Notes under the pieces: generated by a model | Told to the model about the DNA's origin: nothing | The model's database searches: none | What the model saw: only the letters and a program-made list of their open reading frames with translations | Origin: Odontocerum albicorne | Taxonomy: Eukaryota > Arthropoda > Insecta > Trichoptera > Odontoceridae | NCBI GenBank assembly: GCA_949825065.1 | Contig: OX463856.1 | Coordinates: 1,588,702-1,652,701 of the forward strand | Length of the DNA stretch: 64,000 nucleotides | Reading direction: 5' to 3' | Shown: positions 30,115-41,435 of the stretch, piece by piece | How positions within the stretch are numbered: the stretch's first letter is position 1 | Layout of the letters: the number at the start of each line of letters is the position of its first letter | Translations under genes and position numbers: made by a program

Positions 30115-30352
30115 GCCAACTTACACTTCAAGTCGGGCTTAAGAAAGGGACTGTTGGACATAATCGGTTAACTTTGGCTTTGTAAAGCGTCGTCTCTGTC
30201 CCTAGAACGCTTGACAACGACTGACAAATCGCGACGGAACACGTGTATGAATGACAGAGACGACGCTCTACAAAGCCGAAGCTAGCCAATTATGGCCGAC
30301 AGTCTCTTTCTTATGCCCGATGTGTATTACTTACCGCCGGGTACTGTATGTA
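30115..30352. mobile_element. Hairpin MITE (family B), left end degraded
   Basis: The right arm is intact to ttaccgccgggtactgta. The left arm starts only at the cgggcttaagaaagg block, so its outer 20 bases are lost. The centre (ccctagaacgcttgacaacg) matches the copy at 50692. Confidence 0.85.
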
Positions 30353-30394
30353 CATATTTACATTCCGAAATCACATATACTCGTATAAATCAAG

Positions 30395-30545
30395 ATAAAT
30401 ATCAGAAAATACATTTAAGACAGAAGCAATCAATAGGTTTGGGCTCATATCATAACAAACCCCCGGCCGAGATAAACCCCACCAATATAGGTCGAGCCCA
30501 GCCGCGAGGACATCAGATATTTTTCAGCCCACACCCTTGTGTTTC
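30395..30545 (-). mobile_element. Family C partial copy
   Basis: Contains gggctcatatcataacaaac, ggccgagataaaccccacca and tttttcagcccacacccttg in the order seen at 14015. The 3' terminal block is missing. Confidence 0.65.
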
Positions 30546-30552
30546 TATAATA

Positions 30553-30711
30553 TAGGGTAGCGCAACAAGAACTACAATTTGCCACCATTTTACAGCTGAT
30601 GAATACTATTTATAATAGACACGTCATCTAAATGTAAATTAATCATGCAGCGGTACACGATTGCAAAACTTAATTTAAAGTTTAAATTGCAGTTTTTTTT
30701 GCGCCACCCTA
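30553..30711. mobile_element. Small MITE with TA duplication
   Basis: Left end tagggtagcgcaac; complement of right end tagggtggcgcaaa. TA lies at 30551-30552 and 30712-30713. At 159 bp it is the smallest TIR element in the window. It lies between a family C fragment and a family G fragment. Confidence 0.8.
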
Positions 30712-30714
30712 TAT

Positions 30715-30835
30715 ATCGGAAGATTTGAAAAGGTTTCTTTGTAGTTTATAAGTTTTCTGCAGTTTTCTTACCAAATATGATTTTTCACAATATATGTGGA
30801 TGCTGGAAAGTACCTAATGTATTGTATAAGAGTGA
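30715..30835 (+). mobile_element. LINE 3' end (family G), fragment
   Basis: tcggaagatttgaaaaggtt, gttttctgcagttttcttac and ggatgctggaaagtacctaa follow in the same order as in the other family G copies. The distal third is missing. Confidence 0.6.
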
Positions 30836-30989
30836 ATTATCTAAGAATTCCGACGTTTACGGGATGGATATTTTTGCATATACACTCATGAGCTTTTTAG
30901 CATAAATATTTTAGGTGTGTGTAAATCAAAATACGCCTTGGGCATGTTTAAATGTTCAACCCATTAATTACAATTGTTGTTGTTCAACA

Positions 30990-31097
30990 TGAAGCCAAAC
31001 AAGGCTTGCACGAAAAAAATCTGGTATCCAGCGGGATTTGAACTCGCAACTTGAGGGCTGGAAGACAGGCGTCTTACCAACTAGGCCACTGAGATCG
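30990..31097 (-). mobile_element. SINE S1-type head
   Basis: The complement reads as a well preserved tRNA-like head: the ggcctagttggtaagacgcc A-box region and the gcgagttcaaatcccg B-box region. The adjacent body (gttgttcaacatgaagcc) differs from that of S1, so this may be a related SINE subfamily with the same head. Confidence 0.65.
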
Positions 31098-31232
31098 TCA
31101 TTCGACTTCTTCTTCTTAATGTGCTGTGTCCCGATCCTCTGACGTTAGCGATCATCCTTCAGAAAATATTTCTTTCTTTGGCAGCACGAAACAGCTCATC
31201 AACTGTCTAGATATTATATTATTTTATATTAC

Positions 31233-31435
31233 ACTTTCGTTACGTATACAATACAATCTGGCGGGCTTATTGTCATGTGGAAATATCTTCCAACCAACCA
31301 AAAAGATGTTTAAGAGGTCTTTAGTGAAAACCAGACTGTAATGATTTAAAAAAAAAACATGGTTCCGACGGCTATCGAACTCGCAACCTCTGAGCTGGGA
31401 GACAAACGTCTTACCAACTGGGCCATGATACCTGT
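31233..31435 (-). mobile_element. tRNA-derived SINE (S1), full length
   Basis: Complete on the minus strand: head with gcccagttggtaagacg at the high end, B box gcgagttcgatagcc, body ggttttcactaaagacc, tail ggttggttggaagatatttc, then cccgccagattgta. The best preserved S1 copy in the window along with 4189-4390. Confidence 0.85.
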
Positions 31436-31479
31436 CCATTCGCGAATATTGTGTAACTTAGACAGACGCCTTCCACCGA

Positions 31480-31765
31480 TTTAGCCTCGAATCTCAATTT
31501 TGCCTATAAATATTAATATTAGGAACTAGTATTTTTCTCCACTCAATATATGACTAACATAGGCAATTGTTCAGCATTTTATGGTATTCAAGAGCTCTCG
31601 ATTTACACTTGCTCGATTCCGTGTCGAATCTCAATTTTGCTTATAAATATTAATGTTAGGAACTAGTATTTTTCTCCACTCAATATAACATATGACTAAC
31701 ATAGGAAATTTTATTGTTCAACATTTAATGGTATTCAAGAGCTCTCGATCTACACTTGCTCGACA
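31480..31765. repeat. Direct duplication of about 150 bp
   Basis: Two blocks share tcgaatctcaattttgc, ggaactagtatttttctcca, gactaacatagg and ttcaagagctctcga. The second has small insertions (ataaca, ttttat). They are nearly adjacent. Confidence 0.9.
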
Positions 31766-32021
31766 GAAAAACTCGGTGTTTGAAATATGATGAATCCTTG
31801 AAATTCTAAGCATTTCAATCAGTTAGTAGAAAACATTATAATTTGCCGATCATCTTACTGGAGAGATACTCTTTAAAAAATACATTTTTGCAGATCATTT
31901 TAATTTAAGGATTAAACAAAAAAAAATAGTGTTAAATATAAATTAATGACTTGAATTATTTTCCCGATTTATTGTAATTTTGCCCTTCAAGTCTCCGTAT
32001 TGTATTTTTATAATAAATCCA
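31766..32021. other. No recognisable feature
   Basis: AT-rich sequence. Confidence 0.5.
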
Positions 32022-32090
32022 AATATTGTAACCAGTACAACCTGGTGGGCTGATTGCCATATGGCAATATCTTTCGACCTTTAGCGTGTG
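32022..32090 (-). mobile_element. SINE S1 tail fragment
   Basis: attgtaaccagtacaacctg then gtgggctgattgccatatgg. The body and head are lost at about 32078. Confidence 0.65.
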
Positions 32091-32224
32091 TCCTAGTAGG
32101 ACGTACTGATGATGATGTTGTTGACATCTCTTTATTCGCTTTAGTCGAATTCTGTGTTCCTTTTCGTTCGGGGTCATCAATTTAGCGGGGTGCTTGATTG
32201 ATAGGTCGTGATGATTTTGATTTG

Positions 32225-32640
32225 TTTTGTATTTAAAATAAAATACGTCGATTCAGGAATGCGAAAAAGTGAGAGTGAATAATCGATAAATAGTAAACAG
32301 CGATGAATGGTCAAGTGAATAATAACAAGTGCCCTTTATTCATCGATAAGTAGGTATATATAGAATTTCAGAACGGGGCGCGTGAATGCGTCCGCAGTAT
32401 ATCTTGATCTCACTCCTGTGCGTGCCGAGGTGGTCGCAGACGTTGCCAATGATATAGTGGGTAGAATATTTATTACCGAAACGGTGAGACAACGCGATGC
32501 GTTCTCTTTCTACCGTGGAATGCGACGTAAATATTATTTGCGTGTAAACAATATTGACGTTCTGGTATGTGATCTTTGTACATATTCAAAGGTTGATTCA
32601 TCGGTCGTTGACCTTGCATGTTGACAATATTTAGGGACGT
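32225..32640. repeat. Diverged dispersed repeat, pair with 24895-25290
   Basis: Contains the shared blocks listed for the other copy. An 80-codon plus frame crosses it but matches only the corresponding 65-codon frame of the other copy, so it is not evidence of a gene. Confidence 0.4.
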
Positions 32641-32649
32641 GGGTATTCC

Positions 32650-33095
32650 CTACAGACCAATTAAAAATATGCTAAAGGGGCTATAAGTCAAAATCAGCAT
32701 CGAAAAATAAATTAGGTTACAACGAGAATCAAATCCGTAGCCCCCCGGGATAGAAACAGGCGTTTTACTAAAAAGACCACAGAGGTCATCAATTTATCGC
32801 AACATAAAAAAAATACAGTTGTATGAAGAAAAAAAAATTCCATTTTTCAACTAATCGTGGTGGTGGAAAAAATGTTATTTAAAAAAAATATTATCTAAAT
32901 AATAATTTTCTCTATTTCGAAGGCACGCGCTTTATAAATACATAACATATTGATATTGAGTTTTTAAAAGTTGTATAATATAACATTATCCTTTTTTCTA
33001 TATAATGTGATTCGGCGCGGTTTTTACCATATGGCAATCTCTTCCAAACAAGCAAAAAATCTAAATCAGGCTGGAACCACTGTTAAAAAATAGAT
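32650..33095 (-). mobile_element. SINE S1, two partial copies
   Basis: 32650-32790 keeps body and head (aacaggcgttttactaaaaa, gaccacagaggtc). 33000-33095 keeps a tail (ttaccatatggcaatctctt) and the start of the body. The interval between is AT-rich. Confidence 0.55.
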
Positions 33096-33635
33096 ATCAA
33101 TAATATTATTTTTTATCAAGCGTTTTGGCTTTGACTTTTTGTAAGTCTAAATTAGAATATTAGACAAAACTTTATTATTCAACGAATAAAATTAATCCCC
33201 ACTACACGTATGTATATCTCCTATTATTTCGCCTATAGAGAGCCTCGGGTCAGGAGGTAGAATAGTAGAATAATAAAGTAATTTATTGTATATTTTAATA
33301 TTATTTTCTTCCAAAATGAAAATTCGGGACTGCAAGGGTTAACCGATAAATGTATCACTAATGTATATTAGTTTTTTTGCAATAAATTGCATCTAGTAAT
33401 TTTACTTAGTCTATTACAGAGATAATGGCTGCTTTTAGTGTCAAGTTTATGATAAACTGCGTCTGTTGGTACTCGGCCTTTTCCTAGCTCACAAGATATA
33501 TGATATGCATTTTAGTGTTGCATATAATTGCAGTGCTAATTTATTTTCTGCAATCAATCACTAGTAATTGGCTTTATTATAAATAGCCAGGAGAACTAAA
33601 TCTAGTCTAATCAAAATTTATGATTATAAATGAAT
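33096..33635. other. No recognisable feature
   Basis: AT-rich sequence. A single gcaagggttaac at about 33333 looks like a piggyBac right terminus but no partner was found. Confidence 0.45.
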
Positions 33636-33639
33636 ACAT

Positions 33640-34050
33640 CACACTTAACACTTCACTCCACATAAAGCCGAATGTGTTATTATCACATATTGGAAGATCC
33701 ACAAAGGTTTATCTTCTCTTGGAAAGTTTTCTGTAGTTTTCTTACCAAATATATTTTTCTGAACATATTCAGATGCGGAGAAGCATCTAATTTAATCTAA
33801 TATATCCTCAGTGAGATACAGGCAAAATCCTAGTTTACTGGGGATATGACAAATGAAAGGCAACAAACCCAGATCCATTAAAGCTGTATGTCCAAATTAA
33901 ATTACCTGTTGTTTTTTCGCAAATTATGTATATTTTTTGTCATGTGAAATAATAAATAAATAAAAAATAATGGCCGCAGCCATCAGCTTTCTATCCTTAC
34001 ACTCAACTTATATGTTTATTTTGAATCTGTCAATAAAAGTGGGTCCCGAG
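33640..34050 (+). mobile_element. LINE 3' end (family G), interrupted by LINE F 3' end
   Basis: 33640-33808 holds ccgaatgtgttattatcaca, ttttctgtagttttcttacc and gaagcatctaatttaatcta. The match continues at 33968 with taatggccgcagccatcagc and ttgaatctgtcaataaaagt. The insertion (33809-33967) is the last 160 bases of family F in plus orientation, ending in an A/T-rich aataaataaataaaa tail: a classic 5'-truncated LINE insertion. Confidence 0.75.
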
Positions 34051-34494
34051 TAGGAGTACCTTTGAAAAGAGTTTAGTCTCTGAATGGCGCTTTATAAAGC
34101 AACAATTATTACAATCACACTATAGCGCCGTTTTAACGAGCCCAAATCATTTCAAGATTCCTTTACACATTTACGAGTATTCCATCTCAATCGTGTTGAC
34201 AGCACCTTATCTACGACACCTCTATATCTTATCAATCCAAAAATACGTAATTTTATCGGCATTGTTGCTTCCCTTCTGTATGTCTTCTTTCGAGCAGCTA
34301 ACGGGTCACTGTCAACAATACATCAGAGTGACATTGGTTGAATGTCACCACACACACCAAGTGGTGGGTCCTCCAATCCTTTACCTGAGGAGATTCTCGT
34401 TTGATCTACTCACATTTTTATTCTTACTAATTTAGTAATTGTTGAGATATGCCGTATATTGATTTATTTTATAATACGAGTATATTGTATAAAG
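34051..34494. other. No recognisable feature
   Basis: An 80-codon plus frame (34193-34435) is not similar to anything I recognise. Confidence 0.45.
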
Positions 34495-35240
34495 ATATTA
34501 TTTTTTATTATTTATTATTACACATGACAAGAAATATACACAATTTGAGAAAAACTACAGATAATTTGATTTGGACATACAATTTTAAAGGATCTGGGTG
34601 TGTTGCCTTTCATTTGTCGTATCCCCAGTAAACTAGGCTTTTGCCTGTATCTCACTGAGGATATTTAGCATGAGAAAAATAAATCAATACTTCTTTCCGA
34701 TTTTTTATTACACAAAAACAAAACCCCGTTGCACGCTCTCATCAACCTGACAGTGACACTCAACTACAAGTGGAAACATCTTGCGAAATTCAACTCCTCA
34801 CACATCATTACTTCAGAAAGACCAAAAATATTCATCCCACACTATACCGCACGCAATCATAAGAATAAAAATTTAAATCAAAACAAAATTAAAACAAAAA
34901 AAAATACACAGAAACACAAATACAAACACAACCAAAATTAAAACAACAAGAAGAAACCCACACTCACGAGCTCACATAAATCCCTTCCACTCGTCATTCA
35001 TCCTGAAAACCCAAGTACTCAAAATCCTGTCGCAATAACAACCACGCTCCGATCGACTGTCTAAATGGTTTTCCTACCTTTACCTTTATTGAAGTCGGCA
35101 CGCCATTGTATGTAATGAGAGCCAAATAAGCATATTGCCTTTGGGCAAAAGAGGTTTTAACTCTAGGGATGGTGAACATTTCATTAGTTGCCATGCGTGT
35201 CATGTGTGTCTGCTGAGTCTGCATCTTCCCTTCCTCTCGA
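34495..35240 (-). pseudogene. CR1/L2-like LINE, ORF2 C-terminus and 3' UTR (family F)
   Basis: On the minus strand the sequence starts with the last part of a LINE ORF2 (FTIPRVKTSFAQRQYAYLA, then YNGVP and GAWLLLRQDFEYL, stop near 34997). A 3' UTR of about 490 bases follows, with aaagcctagtttactgg-type and caacaaacc-type blocks, ending in an A-rich tail at 34495. The R-x-x-T-S-F...YN-x-x-P pattern is the usual end of CR1/L2-like reverse transcriptases. A near-identical plus-strand copy lies at 59995-60700. Confidence 0.8.
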
Positions 35241-35319
35241 TGGTAGTGCCAGAGAATGGATTTGAGATGTAAATTGACTATGTTCAGGACCTGATACTCT
35301 ATATAATACGAGTATATTG

Positions 35320-35420
35320 TATAACGATATAACCCGACGAACTTATTGTCACATATTAATTTTTCCAACAAACTAGAAAGACCTTATGGAAAAAATTAAA
35401 CTTGTACCATTTTTTAGGTT
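35320..35420 (-). mobile_element. SINE S1 tail and body, diverged
   Basis: gtataacgatataacccgac, then ttattgtcacat and caaactagaaagacc. Head absent. Confidence 0.5.
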
Positions 35421-36735
35421 CTATTAAGAAGTCAAGAGTTTTATCAACTAGGTCAGAGAGTTCGTCGTAATGTTCATAATTTTTATTGCATTTATTGAAC
35501 CTCTCTGTTATATTACCTTCTTCAATGTGTTGCAACACCAATTTCCTGGCACCCTGTAGAAGTAAGTTTGTTGTGACCGTGTTGTTTAATTTCGGGTGAC
35601 ACCGTGACGGTCCGATTAGGCACGGTGTCTGTAACACGGAGCTAACGAGTTTTGTATGGTAGTCCGACATGGACACGTAAAGCAGGCCGCACATTTAGCT
35701 GATTATTAAAAAATGACAAAACATACTGTTACTTTTGTTATAAAATGCTTAGACATAGTGAGGCAGGCCTGTCACAGATTTTTTTTCACTTTTTATTGAA
35801 AAATCTTCAAGTCTGTGGTTTAAATAAAACTAGTGGATATATATTAAGAATTTCATAATTTTTATAAATACAAAAATGGTGACGCGTTATTGTACGAGCA
35901 TTGTTGCCTGTCCACGTGAGGTAATATTTTCAACTCGTGCGTTGACAAACTTTGAGCTACTTGTCTTTTCTAATCGTTCTTAACTCGAAGGAACGATTAT
36001 TGGAGCTAATGACAATATTGTTTCCCGCCCACGCTCTTTAACATGTACACATTATGGTTTTGTATTTATTGGGCGAAGGATTATTCGAATGATTAGAATG
36101 CTGTACATCCTTTTGTGATATTTAAACAATTTATTTTAATACAAAAAAGTCGTAAAAAACATAACGTTTCAGTTTCTATAATATATTCCTTAGCTGTTAA
36201 AAAACGTTGTTTGTTTTTAAAATATTCACGTTAGCTACTTATTACACTTTTAAATACATTTTACATGAATTTCTCCAATGAAAAACATTTAGCTGTCAAC
36301 TGATGTGGCAGGGCAGTATTGTTGTGTTTTATTGCCCCCCCGACACATCAACTGGCATCTGAATGTCAAAACTATAAAACCTTCACTTGGGACTAATATT
36401 TATTTAACACAACATCAGGACTAGTAAAATTAAAATTTTTTAAATTTTATAGTTGCATTAATATCTTATTTTATTTACAAAAGTTAAAATAATAGTGCGA
36501 CATCTGTTATTACAAATCAGAAATATCTAAATTATTATCGACAATATGTGCTATTAAGGTGACATCTATGTTTAAATTTTACAATTTATTATCCACTTTT
36601 GACTAGCGTTTCGAAATGATCGGGGTAAATATTATTATAATTTTCTTCATAAGTGTCACGCTAAGCCAGCGTTACTCAAGAAGTTATTTTAAAGAGTGCA
36701 AAATTTTAGGCTCTCGTAAGGTTGCTACTAATGTT
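35421..36735. other. Unassigned sequence
   Basis: A 112-codon minus frame at 35356-35694 (MCGLLYVSMSDYHTK, then CHPKLNNTVTTNL) has ordinary amino-acid composition but no family I recognise; it partly overlaps a SINE tail. The rest is AT-rich with nothing identifiable. Confidence 0.4.
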
Positions 36736-36739
36736 TACG

Positions 36740-36870
36740 TGGTGTGAGAGCTGCCTGGTAGCCCAGTGGTCACGCCGCAGTTGAGAGCACAGAGGGTACT
36801 TCCTCCGAGACTAATCTGCCCCAAGCATTACTCACCGGTAGCGCGCGCTCTTCGCCAGCACCACCTGGAG
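36740..36870 (+). mobile_element. tRNA-like SINE head, third type
   Basis: tgcctggtagcccagtggtc is A-box-like. The following sequence is G+C-richer than its surroundings up to about 36870. No clear B box, so the assignment is weak. Confidence 0.3.
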
Positions 36871-37447
36871 ATGTTGTGACCATAAGAATTTATTATTACA
36901 ACTTCAGTCGATATGATGACACATGTCTTCCAATTGAGCATTTGGTGAATAATTTAGATGATAGATATCCCTCAACATATCCAAATTAGTGATGAAGATA
37001 TGTTGACGACTGAGGTTGTAGGCTAAGACCCATTGAACTATGCATGTAACTTACAGTACATCACTGTGAAATTCTAGCGCAGGATGACAGATAATTCTCG
37101 CATACGTCTAGCAAGAGCCAGCATTGTTATCGGATGAACTCTCAAATCAGACTGGAACTTTTTGTTTTTTTAGGTTCCATCGGAAATCGGACCAAGGATC
37201 TACGGGTGAAAAACTACTAGACTGGTATTCATCAGAAATGAAGGCTTCAATTTTCAGTCGTACTTCTCAATATATTCAGTGGTACTGGTATGCACCTATG
37301 TTGCAATTTATAAGTCTATATTATTTTTTTATCTATAGCAAATTCGTTAACTATACTGCGCTTTTTCAACAAAACAATGCCTTTGTTCTGTACATTGTAG
37401 TCTATCACAAAAATGAATTATTCGTTCGTTATTCCACCATTGTCATG
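36871..37447. other. No recognisable feature
   Basis: A 109-codon plus frame (37124-37453) has no recognisable motif and runs into a mariner end. Confidence 0.45.
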
Positions 37448-37449
37448 TA

Positions 37450-37843
37450 TTAGGTGTTAACCTAATACAGGATCTTCATGAATAATATGGTTTAAGCGGT
37501 CCTCATCGAAGTCCACTGTCCTTTCATTCATAGCATCTTCACCATACACTTCGCAAATATCGCGAGCAGCTTTGGCAGCTTTATTCCATCGATTGAACGC
37601 GAACAGAAGGAGGTGTCGAAAATGCTCACTTTCGTCTACTTGACATTCCATTTTGAAGGCTTGTAATCAAATAAAATAATATATATAACGTAAAAGCAAA
37701 CACAATATCTTGTAGAGCAGAAATTTTTTCTTTCGAATGACGTATACCATTTTGTTTTACTTTTACCTTTACCATTTTGTTTTACTTTTGGTACTCATTT
37801 TTAAATTGGAAAAAAAATGGACACAGCTTATGTTAACACCCAA
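37450..37843 (-). mobile_element. mariner element, strongly deleted, TIRs and TA duplication
   Basis: Left end ttaggtgttaac; complement of right end ttgggtgttaacat. TA lies at 37448-37449 and 37844-37845. The 394-bp element keeps the start of its transposase on the minus strand (37651 to about 37455): MECQVDESEHFRHLLLFAF, then ARDICEVYGEDAMNERT and DEDRLNHII. This is the N-terminal DNA-binding region of a mariner transposase. The whole catalytic domain is absent. Confidence 0.88.
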
Positions 37844-37931
37844 TATAATATTGTATGATACCTTCTTATAAAAGCGAAAAAAAGCGACACGAAGACAAAA
37901 GGTTTATAAGATAGATACTAAAGTTTAAATA

Positions 37932-38008
37932 TCAAGGATCGCACCACCAGGGGGAGCTTCACACACTCTCGGGGGTGCATGCATCCCTGGTTAAGAACCA
38001 CTTATCTA
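37932..38008 (-). mobile_element. hAT terminus, fragment
   Basis: The complement begins agtggttcttaaccagggat and continues gcatgcacccccgagag, a pattern common at hAT ends. No partner end or coding part found. Confidence 0.4.
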
Positions 38009-38164
38009 TACGGTGGTTAATAGGTAATCCGTCGTAATCATACTCGATCATGACGGATTGCGGACATCATTAATGAAATAATTTCTAAAAAAATAAATGT
38101 TGGTTACCCCAGTCAGAAAAAAGCATTAGATTTTGGTGTTGATCTTATGGATCATGCCTCACTT

Positions 38165-38470
38165 GCTCCGTTCCACCTTTTGTGGTTGAGTGGTTTGCGA
38201 TTCCAAGACCCATGTCCGCGTCTCGAGTCCCTCAGAGAATGGCCAATCATTTCACACTCTTTTGTGTTCTCTTGTGTTGTTTTGTGTTGCCTCGTATTAT
38301 GTCGTGTTCTCTCCTGTGTTTTATTGTAGTTGCTTTGCGGCTAATAGCCGCTGTCTTTGTTGTTTTTTTCTTTATGTCTTGTCTTATTGTCCCTTTTTGC
38401 TGTTTTTAAGAATCCTGTGAAAAGGATCTGAGTCTGGATCAAGGGCACAAAGTTTTGCTCTCCTTTTGAT
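38165..38470 (+). mobile_element. tRNA-like SINE, possible
   Basis: tgtggttgagtggtttgcga followed by ccgcgtctcgagtccc has the spacing of A and B boxes. The downstream body is pyrimidine- and gt-rich (tgtgttctcttgtgttg). Three overlapping frames of 60-76 codons run through the body; they are hydrophobic by composition and not convincing genes. Confidence 0.35.
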
Positions 38471-38589
38471 GATCTGATTTGTTTCTGTGTTTTATCGAAT
38501 ATTATCGTTTTTTTTTAATTTGAATAAATTATTACTCATCATGATACTATATTTTTGTTCAGTCTAGCAGAGAGGATACAACGTCAAAC

Positions 38590-39000
38590 TTTTATATGCT
38601 GGCATACTTCCTTCGCCTGAAATTAATTAATGTTTTTGTAACAAAGCAAAATGTCTTAGATACATTACAAAAGGCCATTTTCTGTTGGGGTAGGCACAGG
38701 GGACTGATCGTCGAACTCTCCTATGACGACGTACTTCCTTCGTCTCCTCTGCATCTATAAATATTCTTATATATAATAGCTCCTACAATTTTTCTTACTC
38801 CTTACCTTTCCTTCTTTCAAAAACTCATTATTTGTTCAGTCATAATTTTTATAGATGTACTCAATCACGACTTCCGCTTATGCCTGCATTATCACGACTT
38901 TCACTTATGCCTGCATTATCAATTGATTTATTTTGTGACCAATTCGTTCAACATGTCCAAACCATTTCAACGCGCTCTTTTCTCCCCAATTGAATTTGAA
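38590..39000 (-). pseudogene. RTE-like LINE C-terminal fragment
   Basis: The complement of ggggtaggcacaggggactg, ttacctttccttctttcaaa and caattcgttcaacatgtcca matches the C-terminal part of the RTE copy. A short direct duplication (atcacgacttccgcttatgc versus atcacgactttcacttatgc) sits inside at 38867-38915. Confidence 0.7.
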
Positions 39001-39099
39001 TAAATTATTAATAATGATTATCGAAATGAAATTAATTTGAGAATCAAATTAAAATATTTGATACATAAGTATTATTTTGCATAACAACGTTTTAATTAT

Positions 39100-39290
39100 T
39101 TCCGTGGTGAAGTTGTAAGAAGTTAGACTTTCGATCCGGGGATTATGGGTGCAATTTCCGTTGGTCTCCTATTTTTTTTAAAAAGGGTTCCGGTTTGGTT
39201 TTCATATTTAACCTCTTTAACACATTTCTGGTCGATTGGAAGAGATTGTCACATGACAATAAGCACACCGGGTTGTATTTTATTTAACGA
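39100..39290 (+). mobile_element. SINE S1, near full length
   Basis: Degraded head, then ccggtttggttttcatattt body, tggtcgattggaagagattg and a tail ending gttgtattttatttaacg. Confidence 0.7.
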
Positions 39291-39644
39291 AAATTTGATA
39301 AAATACATTCAATTCAGCGTAACATGAGGTGCAGAGCAACGCTAGACTCGTTAGACTTCGGTAAACTCGTTAGACTTCGGTTTCCAGTTCGAAACTTTTG
39401 CTGTGCTCGGGTAAGAATAATAAATTATTTTCTGATTTATTTTCAAGAGTGTAAATATATTATAGTTATGCCCTCTACAATGTCACGTATACATTTTTTT
39501 AAAAAGACTGACAGCAAATAAATTAATATAATCTAATGGTAACTAAAAAAATAAGGTGTCTAATTAAAACCTCAATTAACCCTCTGCGTTAGGTGCTTCT
39601 TCCTGTGTACTGGAAATACGTGCAAAAAGTTAACAGTTCGAATT

Positions 39645-39840
39645 ATGTTGTATAAAGTAGAACCTGGCGGATTTATTGTCATGTGGTACTGTCATCCAAC
39701 CACTCAAAAAAGTTTTAAATAACTCTTAAGTGAAAACCATACTGATTTTTTTTTGTATATCCCTTTGGTACAAAGATTATTTTTACAAAATCTATAAACC
39801 AAATGGAATTGAACCCGTAACCCCGCGCTGGAAGACATTG
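39645..39840 (-). mobile_element. SINE S1, diverged copy
   Basis: Tail agtagaacctggcggattta, body agtgaaaaccatactg, head remnant attgaacccgtaaccccg near 39808. Confidence 0.7.
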
Positions 39841-39914
39841 ATACAGTATTTATAATGTCTATAATATAATTGCTTACACACTGATCTATAATATACATAC
39901 ATAAATACCCATTA

Positions 39915-40360
39915 GTCATTTATTTGCTAGGGTAGGCAGAGAGAACACAGTGCCAGGCTTTCATTTCTCGATACACATTTTCCTTCTCTTCCACATTCAT
40001 TCACCATCTTACACGATTTTATTACTTCTTACTTTTCCTTCTTTCAAAATATTATTTAATTAATTCAACTATACTTTCCTTGGTCTTGTTCTATCAAGCC
40101 TTTCACTCACATTTGCACTGTTTCGATAGTATTTCTTCATTCATTAGTTTCACGTGTCCAAACCATCTGACTGCTTTTCTTCATATTATTTAATACGTCA
40201 GCCTTAAGTTCACATTCATCCATAGTAAATTATATTCCTTTTTTTGTCATAATTTGTCACTCTATATATTCTTTCGAATGCACACATGTCTACGTAATTT
40301 ATTTCTTTTTAGTTTTTCATCCACATCTCAAACATCAAGGTTGGCACTAAATTTCTTATG
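39915..40360 (-). pseudogene. RTE-like LINE fragment
   Basis: The minus strand repeats the C-terminal RTE blocks in order (tgctagggtaggcagagaga, cttttccttctttcaaaata, tttcacgtgtccaaaccatc, catcaaggttggcact on the plus strand). Many frameshifts. Confidence 0.75.
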
Positions 40361-40429
40361 TGGAATATTATTACCGTAAACATATTTATATTGTCCGGCT
40401 CGACTGCCTATTTTATCGACAAAAATTCG

Positions 40430-40508
40430 GATACCAATACCGGGGAATCGAACCCGCCTGCCCCGTGTTAGAAGACAAGTGCCTTATCAATCAGGCTACG
40501 AGGTTTGT
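40430..40508 (-). mobile_element. SINE S1 head
   Basis: The complement contains the agcctgattgataaggcac A-box region and the gcgggttcgattccccgg B box. The body is replaced upstream by RTE sequence. Confidence 0.65.
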
Positions 40509-40537
40509 TAATTGTATCTATAATATCACTGTATCTA

Positions 40538-41435
40538 TTGGGTTGATGCAAAAGTTATGACCGTTTTTTATGATCCCAGGTAAAAAAAAACCCAGGTAAG
40601 AAATTATGAATAGTATCTTCTTTTAAATGATTTCATTGTATAAAGGATGCTTTCCCTCTACTTTCTATTTAGTTTTGGCCTGGCCAAAGTACAGTGAAGA
40701 GCCCTTGTATTTTTTCAAAATGTCGGTCGATAAAGTTCATTTACGTCATTGTTTACTTTATGAATTCCGTAAAGACAATACCGCGAGTGTGGCAACCAAA
40801 AACATTTGCGAAGTGTATGGAGCAGATGTCATCAAAGTTCGACAGGTACGAAGATGGTTTACAAAATTCCGATCTGGGGATTTTTCACTAATTGTTTTTC
40901 ACAAATTTTTCACAAATTTTTCACTTTTGTGTATTTTGAACTCTTGGAACGCAATCAGACAATTACAGCAGAACGATATTGTCAGCAATTATCCAAATTG
41001 AACATCGCCCTTCAAAAGGATAGACCAGAATTGGTAAACAGAAAAGGGGTAGTGTTTCATCACGACAACGCGCGACCACATGTGGCTATGATGACCCAAC
41101 ACAAGCTAATTGAGTTGAAATGGGATGTTATCAAGCATCCACCGTATTCTCCAGATCTTGCTCCTTCCAATTTTTATTTATTCCGATCACTGCAAATTTT
41201 TTTGAATGATAAAAAAGTTGATACAATAGAGCAGGTAAAAACATCCCTTACTACATTTTTCGCTTCAAAATCCACGGAATTTTACACTAAGGTATTGATA
41301 AGTTGATAGAAAGATGGGACAAGGTTATAAGAACTGATGGAAATTATATAATTGATTAAATAAATAATACAAATCTAAAAAAAGTATGTTTAATTGTATA
41401 TGTAAAAAACGGTTATAGCTTTTGCATCAACCCAA
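40538..41435 (+). mobile_element. mariner element with TIRs and TA duplication, internally deleted
   Basis: Left end ttgggttgatgcaaaagtta; complement of right end ttgggttgatgcaaaagcta; the match runs on into accgttttt. TA lies at 40536-40537 and 41436-41437. Length is 898 bp against about 1.3 kb for an intact mariner. Confidence 0.95.
40720..41306 (+). pseudogene. mariner transposase, deleted and catalytically dead
   Basis: The N-terminus reads MSVDKVHLRHCLLYEFRKD up to WFTKFRSGDFSL. A deletion of roughly 350 bases near 40880-40925 (bounded by short tttttcacaaa repeats) removes the first catalytic aspartate. The frame then continues with ERNQTITAERYCQQL, VFHHDNARPHVA (second aspartate) and YSPDLAPSNFYLFRSL. 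The third catalytic position is asparagine where mariners have aspartate. The C-terminus is truncated by a frameshift near 41300. It cannot be active. Confidence 0.93.

Noticed and set aside
35356..35694. 112-codon minus frame as a host exon
   Set aside because: It partly overlaps a SINE tail, has no splice-site evidence that I can judge, and no recognisable domain.
38147..38420. Three overlapping hydrophobic frames resembling small membrane proteins
   Set aside because: Hydrophobicity follows from a tgt/ttt-rich repeat body; three frames are open at once and none has a distinctive motif.
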